Assembly: GCA_963707575.1 (NCBI GenBank)
Contig: OY970171.1
Coordinates: 2,914,001-2,978,000 of the forward strand
Source of the DNA: Gaiellasilicea sp963707575
GTDB lineage: Bacteria > Actinomycetota > Thermoleophilia > Gaiellales > Gaiellaceae
Reading direction: 5' to 3'
DNA length: 64,000 nt
Shown: positions 49,383-57,484 of the stretch, piece after piece
Layout of the letters: every line of letters starts with the position of its first letter
Numbering within the stretch: position 1 is the stretch's first letter
The notes under the pieces: generated by a model
The model's database searches: none
Told to the model about the DNA's origin: nothing
What the model saw: only the letters and a program-made list of their open reading frames with translations
Made by a program: the position numbers and the translations under genes

Positions 49383-50222
49383 CTAGGCGGGCGCCTGGTC
49401 GAAGCGGGCGCGCGCCGCCGCTGCGCTTTCGTCCTCGTCGCGAGCGGTGTGGAGCGCCCGGACGAAGTCGCCGAAGCCGGAGCTCGGCGCGTGGATGTCG
49501 AGGAAGCGCACGGGCTCGTTGCCGCGGAGCTCGAAGGTGTGGGGGACTCCCGCGGGCACGTGCGCCCAGGTCCCGGGGCCGGCCGCGAGCTCCTGTTCGC
49601 CGACGACGAGGGCGAGCTCGCCCTCGAGGACGTAGAACGACTCGCTGTGCCTCGCGTGGAGGTGGGCAGGGGGCGCCGGGCCGCCGGGGTCGCTCGTCAC
49701 CTCGCAGATGCCGATCTCGTCGACGTCGGCGAGGAGTGCGACTCTGAGGCCGGGCCGGTCGGCGACGAGCTCGCCTCTGCCGATGCTCGCCCCGGCGGGC
49801 GACCGGCCGCCGTCGGCAGGCGGCTCCTCCTGGTCGTAGACGAGCGTGCGGCCGTCGCGAACCGCGCGCAGGTAGTCGGCGAAGCCCTGGCCGGGAGCGT
49901 GGAAGTTGAGGTAGCGCAGCTCGGCGTCGCTTGCGTTCCGGAAGCCGTGGACGACGAGCGGCGGCACCCGGGCGAGCATCCCCGGCTGCGCGGTCGCCGT
50001 CTCGCCCGCCGGACCGAGCCGGACGGTCAGCTCGCCGGCGAGGACGTAGAAGAGGTCGGTGTGCCGCCGGTGCACGTGCAGGTCGGCCCCTTCGCGGTGC
50101 GGGCCGAAGCGCGACCAGGTCGCGTGCAGCTCGTCCCCGTCGGAGAGGATCTCGACCCGCCGGTCGGCCGAGTCTCCGATCACCTCGCCTCCGCCGGGTG
50201 GTAGGAGCATGAGCTCTCTCAT
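49383..50222 (-). CDS. Two-domain cupin protein
   Basis: A 279-residue bicupin. Domain 1 (residues about 25-115) has the metal-ligand motif in ADLHVHRRHTDLFYVLAGELTVRLG. Domain 2 (about 165-255) has PAHLHARHSESFYVLEGELALVVG followed by PAGVPHTFELRG. Both keep two or more His and the Glu/Tyr pattern, so each may bind a metal, as in quercetinase- or pirin-like enzymes. Substrate unknown. The ATG at 50222 is preferred to the long upstream extension. It is divergent from dnaE2 across a 59-bp gap. Confidence 0.82.
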   Translation of the reverse strand: MRELMLLPPGGGEVIGDSADRRVEILSDGDELHATWSRFGPHREGADLHVHRRHTDLFYVLAGELTVRLGPAGETATAQPGMLARVPPLVVHGFRNASDAELRYLNFHAPGQGFADYLRAVRDGRTLVYDQEEPPADGGRSPAGASIGRGELVADRPGLRVALLADVDEIGICEVTSDPGGPAPPAHLHARHSESFYVLEGELALVVGEQELAAGPGTWAHVPAGVPHTFELRGNEPVRFLDIHAPSSGFGDFVRALHTARDEDESAAAARARFDQAPA

Positions 50223-50281
50223 TCGCAGCGGCTCCCGCGTTCCTGGCGCGTCGCTCGCGGTGCCGGGCCGGAGGGGACAGT

Positions 50282-50674
50282 ATGAGTAATACGGCCCCGG
50301 AGAGCCCGGTGCCGCGAGCGGCGCGAGACGCCTCCGGAGGCCGGCTCCGCCGGCCGGGAGGAGGCGCCGGCCAGGGGCGCGGGTACGTCGAGCTTCACAG
50401 CCATTCAGCGTATTCGTTCCTCGACGGCGCGTCGCACCCGGAGGAGCTCGCGCTGCGCGCGGCCGAGCTCGGCTACGAGGCGCTCGCACTCACGGACCAC
50501 GATGGGGTCTACGGCTCGCTCGAGTTCGCCCACGCGGCGAAGCACTTCGGTGTCCGGCCGATCACGGGCGCCGAGGTGACGCTCGGCGGCGGCGGCGTAG
50601 GCTCGACGGAGCCGCAAAAGAGCGGAGGTGCCGGCTTTGCCGGCGCCGGAGCGGGACAGCCGGACATCATGTGA
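50282..50674 (+). pseudogene. dnaE2: DnaE2 N-terminal (PHP) part, cut off by a frameshift within a repeat
   Basis: A 130-residue ORF starting at ATG behind a good Shine-Dalgarno (GGAGGGG). After a Gly/Arg-rich leader containing GGCCGGC-TCC-GCCGGCC (50339-50355), the PHP domain reads YVELHSHSAYSFLDGASHPEE and ALALTDHDGVYGSLEFAHAAKHFG, then PITGAEVTL. At that point the 62-bp palindromic repeat begins, and the frame ends at TGA 50672. The rest of DnaE2 follows at once in the -1 frame. One extra base in the repeat would rejoin them. The two parts could also be made separately, since stop and next start overlap (GTGA). Confidence 0.8.
50592..50653 (+). repeat. Short palindromic repeat, copy B (62 bp), inside dnaE2
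   Basis: It starts GGCGTAGGCTCGACGGAGCC, contains GCCGGC-TTT-GCCGGC at 50630-50644 and ends GGAGCGGG. It is nearly identical to copy A (15456-15518), but one base shorter, the difference falling at GCAAAAGAGC. Confidence 0.75.
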
Positions 50675-53655
50675 CGCTCCTCGTCGAGTCGGCGGCGGGC
50701 TACGCGAACCTCTGCCGGCTGCTGACCTCGGCGCACGCCGGCACGCGGCCGAAGGAGGGGGCCGACCCGCTGCCACCGTCGCTCGATCCCGCGCTCCTCG
50801 CAGAGTCGAACGACGGGCTCGTCTGCCTCTCCGGCTGCGCGCGCAACGGGCTCGGTGTGCGCGATCCGAATGCGGCGGTGCAGCTCGCGCGCGCCTTCGG
50901 AGACCGCTTCCTCGTCGAGCTCCAGCGCCCGTTCGAGCGCGGTGACGCGCACCGGAACGCGCTCCTGCGCGACCTCGCCGAGCACCTCGGCGCGTCTACG
51001 GTCGTCACCGGCAACGTCCACGCGCACCACCCGCGCCGCACGCCGCTGCAGGACGTCCTCGTCGCGATCCGTCACCGCTCCTCGCTCGAGTCGTGCGAGC
51101 GCGAGCGGCGCGGCAACCACGAGAGTGTCCTGCGCGCACCCGCCGAGCTGCTCGACCTCTTTCCCGACGACCGCGACGCCGTCCGCCGCACAGCCGAGCT
51201 GGCCCAGCGGCTCGAGTTCGACCTCACCGCCGAGCTCGGCTACCGCTATCCCGACTTCGCGGACGGGCGGGACCCCGCGATCCGCCGGCTGGCCCAGGTG
51301 TGCGAGTCGTCGTTCGCCGATCGCTATCCACCGAGCAACAGGCGGCTACTCGGTCGTGCCCGCACACGGCTGCGGGACGAGCTGGCGCTGATCGACGAGC
51401 TCGGGCTGGCCGGCTTCTTCCTGCTCCACTGGGAGGTGCTGGAGCTCGCGAAGGAGTGCGCCGCGCAGGTGCGCGGCGTCGGATCGCCGCGCCGTTGGCT
51501 GCCACCGGGGCGCGGGCGCGGCAGCTCGGTCGGCTCGATCGTCTGCTACCTGACCGGGCTCTCGCACGTCGATCCGGTCGCGAACGACCTCTCGCTCGGC
51601 CGCTTCCTGAACCGCGAGCTCGCCTCGGTGCCCGACATCGACCTCGACTTCCCGCGCGACATCCGCGAGAAGCTGATCGTCGCGGTGACGGAGCGCTACG
51701 GCCGCCGCCACGCCGCACTCGTAGCCAGCTTCGCCACCTATCGCTCCCGTGGGGCGATCCGCGACGTCGGCAAGGCGCTCGGCCTGCCCTTCGCCGAGCT
51801 CGAGCGGCTCGCGCGCGTCTCGGACGGCTGGAACGCAAAGCGGGTCGCGGAGGAGCTCGGCCTGCTCCCCGACGCGGAGCGCAGGCTGCTCTCGCCGCGC
51901 TGGCGCGCCTTCGCGGAGCTGACCGCCGAGATCGGCGGCCTGCCGCGCCACATCTCGCAGCATCCCGGCGGGATGGTGATCTCCTCGCGGCCGCTCGACG
52001 AGCTCGTGCCGGTGCAGCCGGCGGCGATGGCCGGCCGCCAGCTCTGCCAGTGGGACAAGGACTCCTGCTCGGATGCGGGCTTCCTCAAGATCGACCTGCT
52101 CGGCCTGGGGATGCTCTCAGCGGTCGAGGACTGCGTGGAGCAGATCGCCGAGGTCTACGGCGAGCCAATCGACCTCTCACGGATCCCGCTCGACGACGGC
52201 GATGTCTTCGCGGAGATCCAGCGCGCCGACACCGTGGGCGACTTCCAGATCGAGAGCCGCGCGCAGATGCAGAGCCTCCTCCGCACGAAGCCGGCCGACC
52301 TCGACGACCTGACCGTGCAGGTCGCGCTCGTGCGGCCGGGGCCGATCCAGGGCAAGGCCGTGCACCCGTACATCCATGCGCGCGAGCAGCTCCGCGTCGA
52401 CCCGTCGTACGTGCCGCCGGTCGACCACGAGCTGCTGCGCGAGCCTCTGCGCGAGACCCACGGCGTCGTCGTCTTCCAGGATCAGGTGCTCGAGGTGGCG
52501 ATGGCGCTCGCGAGCTTCACGATCGGCGAGGCCGAGGGCTTGCGGCGTGCGATGAGCCGCAAGCGCAGCGAGGAGGCGATCGAGGCGTTCCGCGCCCGCT
52601 TCGTCGAGGGCGCGGCGGCGAACGGCGTCGACCCGGTGACGGCCGACCTCGTCTACGACAAGCTCGCGTCCTTCTCCGGCTTCGGCTTCCCGAAGTCGCA
52701 CGCGGCCGCCTTCGGTCTGCTCGCCTACCAATCGGCGTGGCTGCGGCACCACTATCCGGCGGAGTTCCTCTGCTCGCTGCTGAACGCGCAGCCGATGGGC
52801 TTCTACCCACCCGCCAGCCTGGTCCGGGACGCGCAGCGGCGCGGAGTGGAGGTACGGCCCCCCGATGTGAACCTGAGCGAGGCCCGCTGCTCGCTCGAGG
52901 AGAGCACGGTCCGGCTGGGGCTCTCCTACGTGCGCTCGGTGGGGACGGACGATGCGGAAGCGCTCGTCGCCGAGCGGGAGGAGCGCGGCCCGTTCGCCGG
53001 GGTCGGCGATCTCGCGCGCAGGGCGCCGCTCGACGCGCGGGAGCTGGAGGCACTCGTGCGCAGCGGCGCGTGCGACCGCTTCGGGAAGCGCCGCGACCTG
53101 CTCTGGGAGCTCGGGCTCGTCGTCCGGCCCCAGACGGTGCAGCGGGAGAACGTCCAGCTCACGCTGTCGCTCGAGCCGACGGCGGCGACGCCGGACCTAC
53201 CCGACCTGACGGACTGGGAGCGGATGCTCGCCGACTACGCGGGCACGAGCGTCTCGGTCGGCCTGCATCCGCTCACGCTGCTGCGACCGCACCTGCCGCC
53301 CGGGGTGCTCGCGAGCCCGGAGCTCCTGGAGGCCCGGCATCGCAGCCGCGTCGCCTACGCCGGGCTCGCGATCGCGCGCCAGCGTCCTGCCACGGCCAGC
53401 GGCATCGTCTTCATGCTGCTCGAGGACGAGCACGGCCAGGTGAACCTGATCGTCTCACCCGAGCTCTACGAGCGGCGGCGCGCCGTCGTCCGCGGCGAAC
53501 CGCTCCTGCTCGTGCACGGGCGCTACGAGCGGATCGGCGAGAACCGCAACATCGTCGTCGACGAGCTCGAGAGCCTCGGCCCGCTCGCCCGCCGCGTCGC
53601 GCGGAGCGACGTCGGCGCTTCGCTCCCTCCGGCCCACCACTTCGGGCATAGGTAA
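50671..53655 (+). CDS. dnaE2: Error-prone DNA polymerase III alpha subunit DnaE2 (main part)
   Basis: A 994-residue ORF lacking only the first PHP motifs. The frame is open upstream of the GTG and reads HHVTLLVESAAGYANLCRLL across the junction. VVTGNVHAHHPRRTPLQDVLVAIRHR ends the PHP domain. RGRGSSVGSIVCYLTGLSHVDP and the catalytic PDIDLDFPRDIREKLI are the polymerase core. GFPKSHAAAFGLLAYQSAWLRHHYPAEF and a C-terminal OB fold (SGIVFMLLEDEHGQVNLIVSP) follow. DnaE2 does mutagenic translesion synthesis with ImuB. Activity depends on whether the frameshift is real or the two parts reassemble. It shares the imuB locus but is separated from it by three minus-strand genes; no GAAC-N4-GTTC box was seen upstream. 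Confidence 0.9.
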   Translation: MTLLVESAAGYANLCRLLTSAHAGTRPKEGADPLPPSLDPALLAESNDGLVCLSGCARNGLGVRDPNAAVQLARAFGDRFLVELQRPFERGDAHRNALLRDLAEHLGASTVVTGNVHAHHPRRTPLQDVLVAIRHRSSLESCERERRGNHESVLRAPAELLDLFPDDRDAVRRTAELAQRLEFDLTAELGYRYPDFADGRDPAIRRLAQVCESSFADRYPPSNRRLLGRARTRLRDELALIDELGLAGFFLLHWEVLELAKECAAQVRGVGSPRRWLPPGRGRGSSVGSIVCYLTGLSHVDPVANDLSLGRFLNRELASVPDIDLDFPRDIREKLIVAVTERYGRRHAALVASFATYRSRGAIRDVGKALGLPFAELERLARVSDGWNAKRVAEELGLLPDAERRLLSPRWRAFAELTAEIGGLPRHISQHPGGMVISSRPLDELVPVQPAAMAGRQLCQWDKDSCSDAGFLKIDLLGLGMLSAVEDCVEQIAEVYGEPIDLSRIPLDDGDVFAEIQRADTVGDFQIESRAQMQSLLRTKPADLDDLTVQVALVRPGPIQGKAVHPYIHAREQLRVDPSYVPPVDHELLREPLRETHGVVVFQDQVLEVAMALASFTIGEAEGLRRAMSRKRSEEAIEAFRARFVEGAAANGVDPVTADLVYDKLASFSGFGFPKSHAAAFGLLAYQSAWLRHHYPAEFLCSLLNAQPMGFYPPASLVRDAQRRGVEVRPPDVNLSEARCSLEESTVRLGLSYVRSVGTDDAEALVAEREERGPFAGVGDLARRAPLDARELEALVRSGACDRFGKRRDLLWELGLVVRPQTVQRENVQLTLSLEPTAATPDLPDLTDWERMLADYAGTSVSVGLHPLTLLRPHLPPGVLASPELLEARHRSRVAYAGLAIARQRPATASGIVFMLLEDEHGQVNLIVSPELYERRRAVVRGEPLLLVHGRYERIGENRNIVVDELESLGPLARRVARSDVGASLPPAHHFGHR

Positions 53656-53680
53656 CCGCCCGCCGGGGCACAACCGCGCG

Positions 53681-55381
53681 GTGCGGATCGACGGCTACCT
53701 GCCTCTGCGCGACTACGCGCTGATCGGCGACGGGCGCACGACGGCGCTCGTCGGCCGCGACGGCGCGATCGACTGGCTCTGCCTGCCGAAGCCGGACTCG
53801 CCACCCGTTTTCGATCGCCTGCTCGACGCGCGCGGTGCCGCCCTCGAGTTGTGTCCCGACGAGCCGTTCAGCGCCACGAGGCGTTATCGCGAGAGCACGA
53901 ACGTGCTCGAGACGACCTTCACCACCGGCTCCGGATCGGTTCGGGTCACCGACGCGATGACCTGGGAGCGCGAGCGCCCTCACGAGCTCGTGCGGCTCGT
54001 CGACGGACGCGCGGGCAGCGTGCCGATGCGCTGGACCTTCACGCCGCGCGACGCTCTCGGGAGCGGCCCGGCGCAGCACGAGGAGCTGACGCTCCGCACC
54101 TGGAACGCCGGCGACGGGCACTTCACGCTGGAGGAGGGCGCGCGCGCCACGATCGCGCTCACGCTGGGGCCGGCGCCGACGAGCCGCGAAGAGGTCGAGC
54201 GGCGCCTGGAGCGCACGTCGGCGGCCTGGATGGACTGGGCCGGACGGGCGGTCTACGAGGGCCCGTGGCGCGAGCAGGTCGTGCGCAGCGCGCTCGTCCT
54301 GAAGCTGCTCGCCTACGAGCCGACCGGGGCGATCCTCGCCGCGCCGACGACGTCGCTCCCGGAGCGGATCGGCGGCGATCTGAACTGGGACTACCGCTTC
54401 TCGTGGCTGCGCGACGGGATCTACACAATGCGGGCGCTGCTCCACCTCGGCTACGTGGACGAGGCGGAGGCCTTCTTCCGCTGGCAGCTCGAGGCGACCA
54501 GTCCGACGGCCCCGGAGGTGCGCCCGCTCTACGCCGTCGACGGCGGCGCCGGCGTGGACGAGGTGGAGCTCGACCTGCCCGGCTACCGCGGCTCGCGACC
54601 TGTGCGTGTCGGGAACGCGGCGAACGAGCAGCTCCAGCTGGACAACTACGGGCACCTGCTCGAGAGCGCTTCGCGGCTGCGCGCGCGCATCGGCTCGCTC
54701 GACACGGTCGCCGGGGCGCAGCTGGCGGGGTTCGCCGACTTCGTGGCCGAGAAGTGGGGCGATCCGGACGCCGGGATCTGGGAGGTGCGGGACGGGCTGC
54801 GCCACTTCGTGCAGTCGAAGGCGATGTGCTGGACGGCTCTCGACCGGGCGGCGAAGCTCGCCGAGCTCGGCGCTCTGCCCGACCGTGGCGCGACCTGGCG
54901 CCGGGCAGCCGACGACGTGCGCGACTGGATCGAGCAGGAGGGGTGGGACGAGGAGCGCGGCAGCTACCGGCGCGCTCCCGAGCTCGGCGACGAGGCGGAC
55001 GCGTCGCTCTTGACCCTGGCGCTCTGCGCCTACTCGCGCCCGACCGATCCCCGCTTCGTCTCGACGCTCGCGGCGATCCGGCGCCAGCTCGACGCCGGCG
55101 GCCCGCTGCTCTACCGCACGGGCGGCTGCCGCGAGCAGGAGGGCGCGTTCCTCGCGTGCTCGTTCTGGCTCGTGGACGCGCTCGGCCGCGCGGGTCGCGT
55201 GGAGGAGGGGAACGAGCTGATGAGCGAGCTCGTCGAGCTCTCGAACGACGTCGGCCTCTATGGCGAGGAGATCGATCCTCCGAGCGGCGAGCTGCTCGGC
55301 AACTTCCCGCAGGGGCTCGTGCACCTCGCGCTCGTGAACGCCGCCGTCTCGATCTCGGGCGTCGACGAGGACGAGGGCTAG
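53681..55381 (+). CDS. Glycoside hydrolase family 15 protein
   Basis: A 566-residue protein. An N-terminal beta-sandwich domain begins RIDGYLPLRDYALIGDGRTTALVGRDGAIDWLCLPKPDSP (read in parts). The (alpha/alpha)6 catalytic domain has APTTSLPERIGGDLNWDYRFSWLRDGIYTM, the conserved substrate-binding block, and ends NFPQGLVHLALVNAAV. Catalytic Glu candidates lie in EQEGAFLACSF and in GEEIDPPSGE. This is the trehalase/glucoamylase-like branch of actinobacteria. No signal peptide, so it is intracellular. GTG start 25 bp after dnaE2. Its end overlaps the convergent paralogue by 4 nt. Confidence 0.9.
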   Translation: MRIDGYLPLRDYALIGDGRTTALVGRDGAIDWLCLPKPDSPPVFDRLLDARGAALELCPDEPFSATRRYRESTNVLETTFTTGSGSVRVTDAMTWERERPHELVRLVDGRAGSVPMRWTFTPRDALGSGPAQHEELTLRTWNAGDGHFTLEEGARATIALTLGPAPTSREEVERRLERTSAAWMDWAGRAVYEGPWREQVVRSALVLKLLAYEPTGAILAAPTTSLPERIGGDLNWDYRFSWLRDGIYTMRALLHLGYVDEAEAFFRWQLEATSPTAPEVRPLYAVDGGAGVDEVELDLPGYRGSRPVRVGNAANEQLQLDNYGHLLESASRLRARIGSLDTVAGAQLAGFADFVAEKWGDPDAGIWEVRDGLRHFVQSKAMCWTALDRAAKLAELGALPDRGATWRRAADDVRDWIEQEGWDEERGSYRRAPELGDEADASLLTLALCAYSRPTDPRFVSTLAAIRRQLDAGGPLLYRTGGCREQEGAFLACSFWLVDALGRAGRVEEGNELMSELVELSNDVGLYGEEIDPPSGELLGNFPQGLVHLALVNAAVSISGVDEDEG

Positions 55382-57165
55382 GCGCGCAGCCGACCGGCCT
55401 CCGCGTCCTCCAGGAGCATCGCCGTGTTGATCAGCCCGATGTGCGAGAACGCCTGCGGGAAGTTGCCGACGAGCCGCCGCTCGCCCGGGTCGTACTCCTC
55501 GGAGAGCAACCCGAGCTCGTTGCGGAGCGTGAGCAGGCGCTCGAACATCTCGACCGCCTCCTCCATCCGGCCGAGCAGCACCAGGTTGTCGACGAACCAG
55601 AAGGAGCAGAGGAAGAACGCGCCCTCGCCGGGGGGCAGCCCGTCGACTTCCCCGGCATCCTCGTCGTGGAGGTAGCGGCGCACGAAGCCGTCGTGCAGGA
55701 GCTCCCGGCGCACCGCCTCGAGCGTGCCGGCGACGCGCGGGTCGTCGGGCGGCAGGAAGCCGACGAGCGGGATCGTCAACAGGCTCGCATCGAGCCGCTT
55801 CGAGCCATAGGACTGGACGAACGAGCCGAGCTCCTCGTCGAAGCCGCGCTCGAGCACCTCGGCCTGGATCTCGTCGCGGGCTCGGCGCCACCGCGCCGCA
55901 GGCCCCTTGCGCTCGAACTCCTCGACCAGCCGGAGGCCGCGGTCGAAGGCGACCCACGCCATCACCTTCGAGTGCGTGAAGTGCCGACGCGGGCCGCGCA
56001 CCTCCCAGATGCCCTCGTCCGGCTCGTGCCAGCGCGACTCGAGCTCCTCCAGCAGATGGCGCACGAGCGCCCACGCCGCGTCGTCCGCTTCGAGACCGCG
56101 CCGCCGCGCCTGGTAGAGCACGTCGAGCACCTCGCCGTACACGTCCAGCTGGAACTGCTCGCTCGCGCCATTGCCGACACGCACCGGCTTGGAGCCTGCG
56201 TAGCCATCCAGCCAGGGCAGCTCGAACTCCGTCAGACGCCGTTCGCCGGCAGGCCCGTACATGATCTGGAGGTCGTCCGGATCTCCCGCGACCGCGCGCA
56301 GCAGCCAGCTTCTCCACCCGCGTGCCTCGTCGACGAAGCCGTTCTCGAGCAGGGCGTCGAGCGCGAACGTCGCATCACGGAGCCAGCAGTAGCGGTAGTC
56401 CCAGTTGCGCACGCCGCCGATCCGCTCCGGCAGCGACGTCGTCGGCGAGGCGACGATGCCTCCCGTCGGACCGTAGGTCAGCGCCTTCAGCACCATCAGT
56501 GAGCGGACGACGGCGTCGCGCCAGCGGCCGGCATAGGTGCAAGGGCCGAGCCATTCGCGCCAGTACGAGCACGTGTCCACGAGCGCCTGCTCCGGGTCGA
56601 CGGGCGCGACGGTGTCGTGGTGCGAGGGGAACCACGTAAGCGTGAACGGGATGCGCTCCCCGGCCGAGACCGTGAACTCTGCGATGGTGTGGAGGTTCTC
56701 GCCGCGGGTCTCGACGGGCGTCTGCAGCACGACGGCGTCCGGACCGGCGATCGCGACCAGTGAGGCGTCCGAGGTGCTGCGCACCCAGGGCACGATCGAG
56801 CCGTAATCGAAGCGGATGACGAGCTCCATCCGCATCCGAACCGTCCCTTCGAGCCCCTCGACGATGCGGACGACGTCCGGATCGGCGCCACGCGGCGGCA
56901 TGAAGTCGATCACGCGCGCCGAGCCGTCCGCGGTGTGAAAGTCCAGCTCGTGCACGAGCGAGTTGTCGCGGTAGCGCCGCTCCACATGTTCGACTTCGCA
57001 GTCCGGAGCGAGCAGCCAGCGCCCGTTCTCGTCGTTGCCGAGCAGCGCAGCGAAGCATGCGCCCGAGTCGAAGCGCGGGAAGCAGAGCCAGTCGATCGAG
57101 CCGTTGCGGCCCACGAGCGCCGCGGTCTGGAGATCTCCGATCAGGCCGTAGTCCTCGATCCGCAT
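55378..57165 (-). CDS. Glycoside hydrolase family 15 protein (trehalase-like)
   Basis: A 595-residue paralogue of the facing gene. RIEDYGLIGDLQTAALVGRNGSIDWLCFPRFDSGACFAALLG opens it (read in parts). SPTTSLPERIGGVRNWDYRYCWLRDATFALDALL is the substrate block, GEGAFFLCSFWFVDNLVLLGR holds one catalytic Glu candidate and SEEYDPGERRLVGNFPQAFSHIGLIN the other. It is nearer to the mycobacterial GH15 trehalases than its neighbour is. No signal peptide. Both genes stop within 4 nt of each other on opposite strands. Together they may degrade intracellular trehalose or alpha-glucans; the split of substrates is unknown. Confidence 0.92.
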   Translation of the reverse strand: MRIEDYGLIGDLQTAALVGRNGSIDWLCFPRFDSGACFAALLGNDENGRWLLAPDCEVEHVERRYRDNSLVHELDFHTADGSARVIDFMPPRGADPDVVRIVEGLEGTVRMRMELVIRFDYGSIVPWVRSTSDASLVAIAGPDAVVLQTPVETRGENLHTIAEFTVSAGERIPFTLTWFPSHHDTVAPVDPEQALVDTCSYWREWLGPCTYAGRWRDAVVRSLMVLKALTYGPTGGIVASPTTSLPERIGGVRNWDYRYCWLRDATFALDALLENGFVDEARGWRSWLLRAVAGDPDDLQIMYGPAGERRLTEFELPWLDGYAGSKPVRVGNGASEQFQLDVYGEVLDVLYQARRRGLEADDAAWALVRHLLEELESRWHEPDEGIWEVRGPRRHFTHSKVMAWVAFDRGLRLVEEFERKGPAARWRRARDEIQAEVLERGFDEELGSFVQSYGSKRLDASLLTIPLVGFLPPDDPRVAGTLEAVRRELLHDGFVRRYLHDEDAGEVDGLPPGEGAFFLCSFWFVDNLVLLGRMEEAVEMFERLLTLRNELGLLSEEYDPGERRLVGNFPQAFSHIGLINTAMLLEDAEAGRLRA

Positions 57166-57179
57166 CCGGCAATCCTCCT

Positions 57180-57452
57180 CTAGAGCCGATCGCGAATGCG
57201 GGGGAAGCGCTTCGCTGCTGCTCGGTCGAAGGCATGCTCGTACTCGCGTGCTGCCTCGTCGTCGAGCGTGGCGGCATAGGTGACCCGCAGGTCGATCAAG
57301 CGGTCGGCGAGCGAGTCGAGCACGAGCTGGTAATCGCCGTACGCCTCCTCGGCGTCCTCGCGCTCTGCCGCGTCGTAGGCACGCTCCGCCTCGTCGGCCT
57401 CCGCGAGCAGCTCGGCTTCGTCCTCGCCGAGCAGATCGAGCTGGCGCCGCAC
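57180..57452 (-). CDS. Small acidic helical protein of unknown function
   Basis: A 90-residue ORF, mostly helix: RRQLDLLGEDEAELLAEADEAERAYDAA, DAEEAYGDYQLVLDSLADRLIDLRVTYAATLDDEA, and a basic end AAAKRFPRIRDRL. The frame continues upstream of the GTG with RRGRFAELV and a CTG at 57479, so the true start may lie there, next to the glycosyltransferase stop. It forms a minus-strand unit between the glycosyltransferase and the GH15 gene. No domain is recognised. Confidence 0.65.
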   Translation of the reverse strand: MRRQLDLLGEDEAELLAEADEAERAYDAAEREDAEEAYGDYQLVLDSLADRLIDLRVTYAATLDDEAAREYEHAFDRAAAKRFPRIRDRL

Positions 57453-57484
57453 GAGCTCGGCGAAGCGACCGCGGCGCAGGAAGC

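Noticed and set aside
50615..50621. Programmed -1 frameshifting signal in dnaE2
   Set aside because: CAA AAG offers only a weak slippery site, far from the strong A-AAA-AAG type. The repeat-length difference explains the shift more simply, although the GCCGGC hairpin 9 nt downstream keeps the idea open.
53851..56502. 883-codon plus-strand open frame across both GH15 genes
   Set aside because: It is out of frame with the first GH15 gene and antisense to the second; no recognisable domain.
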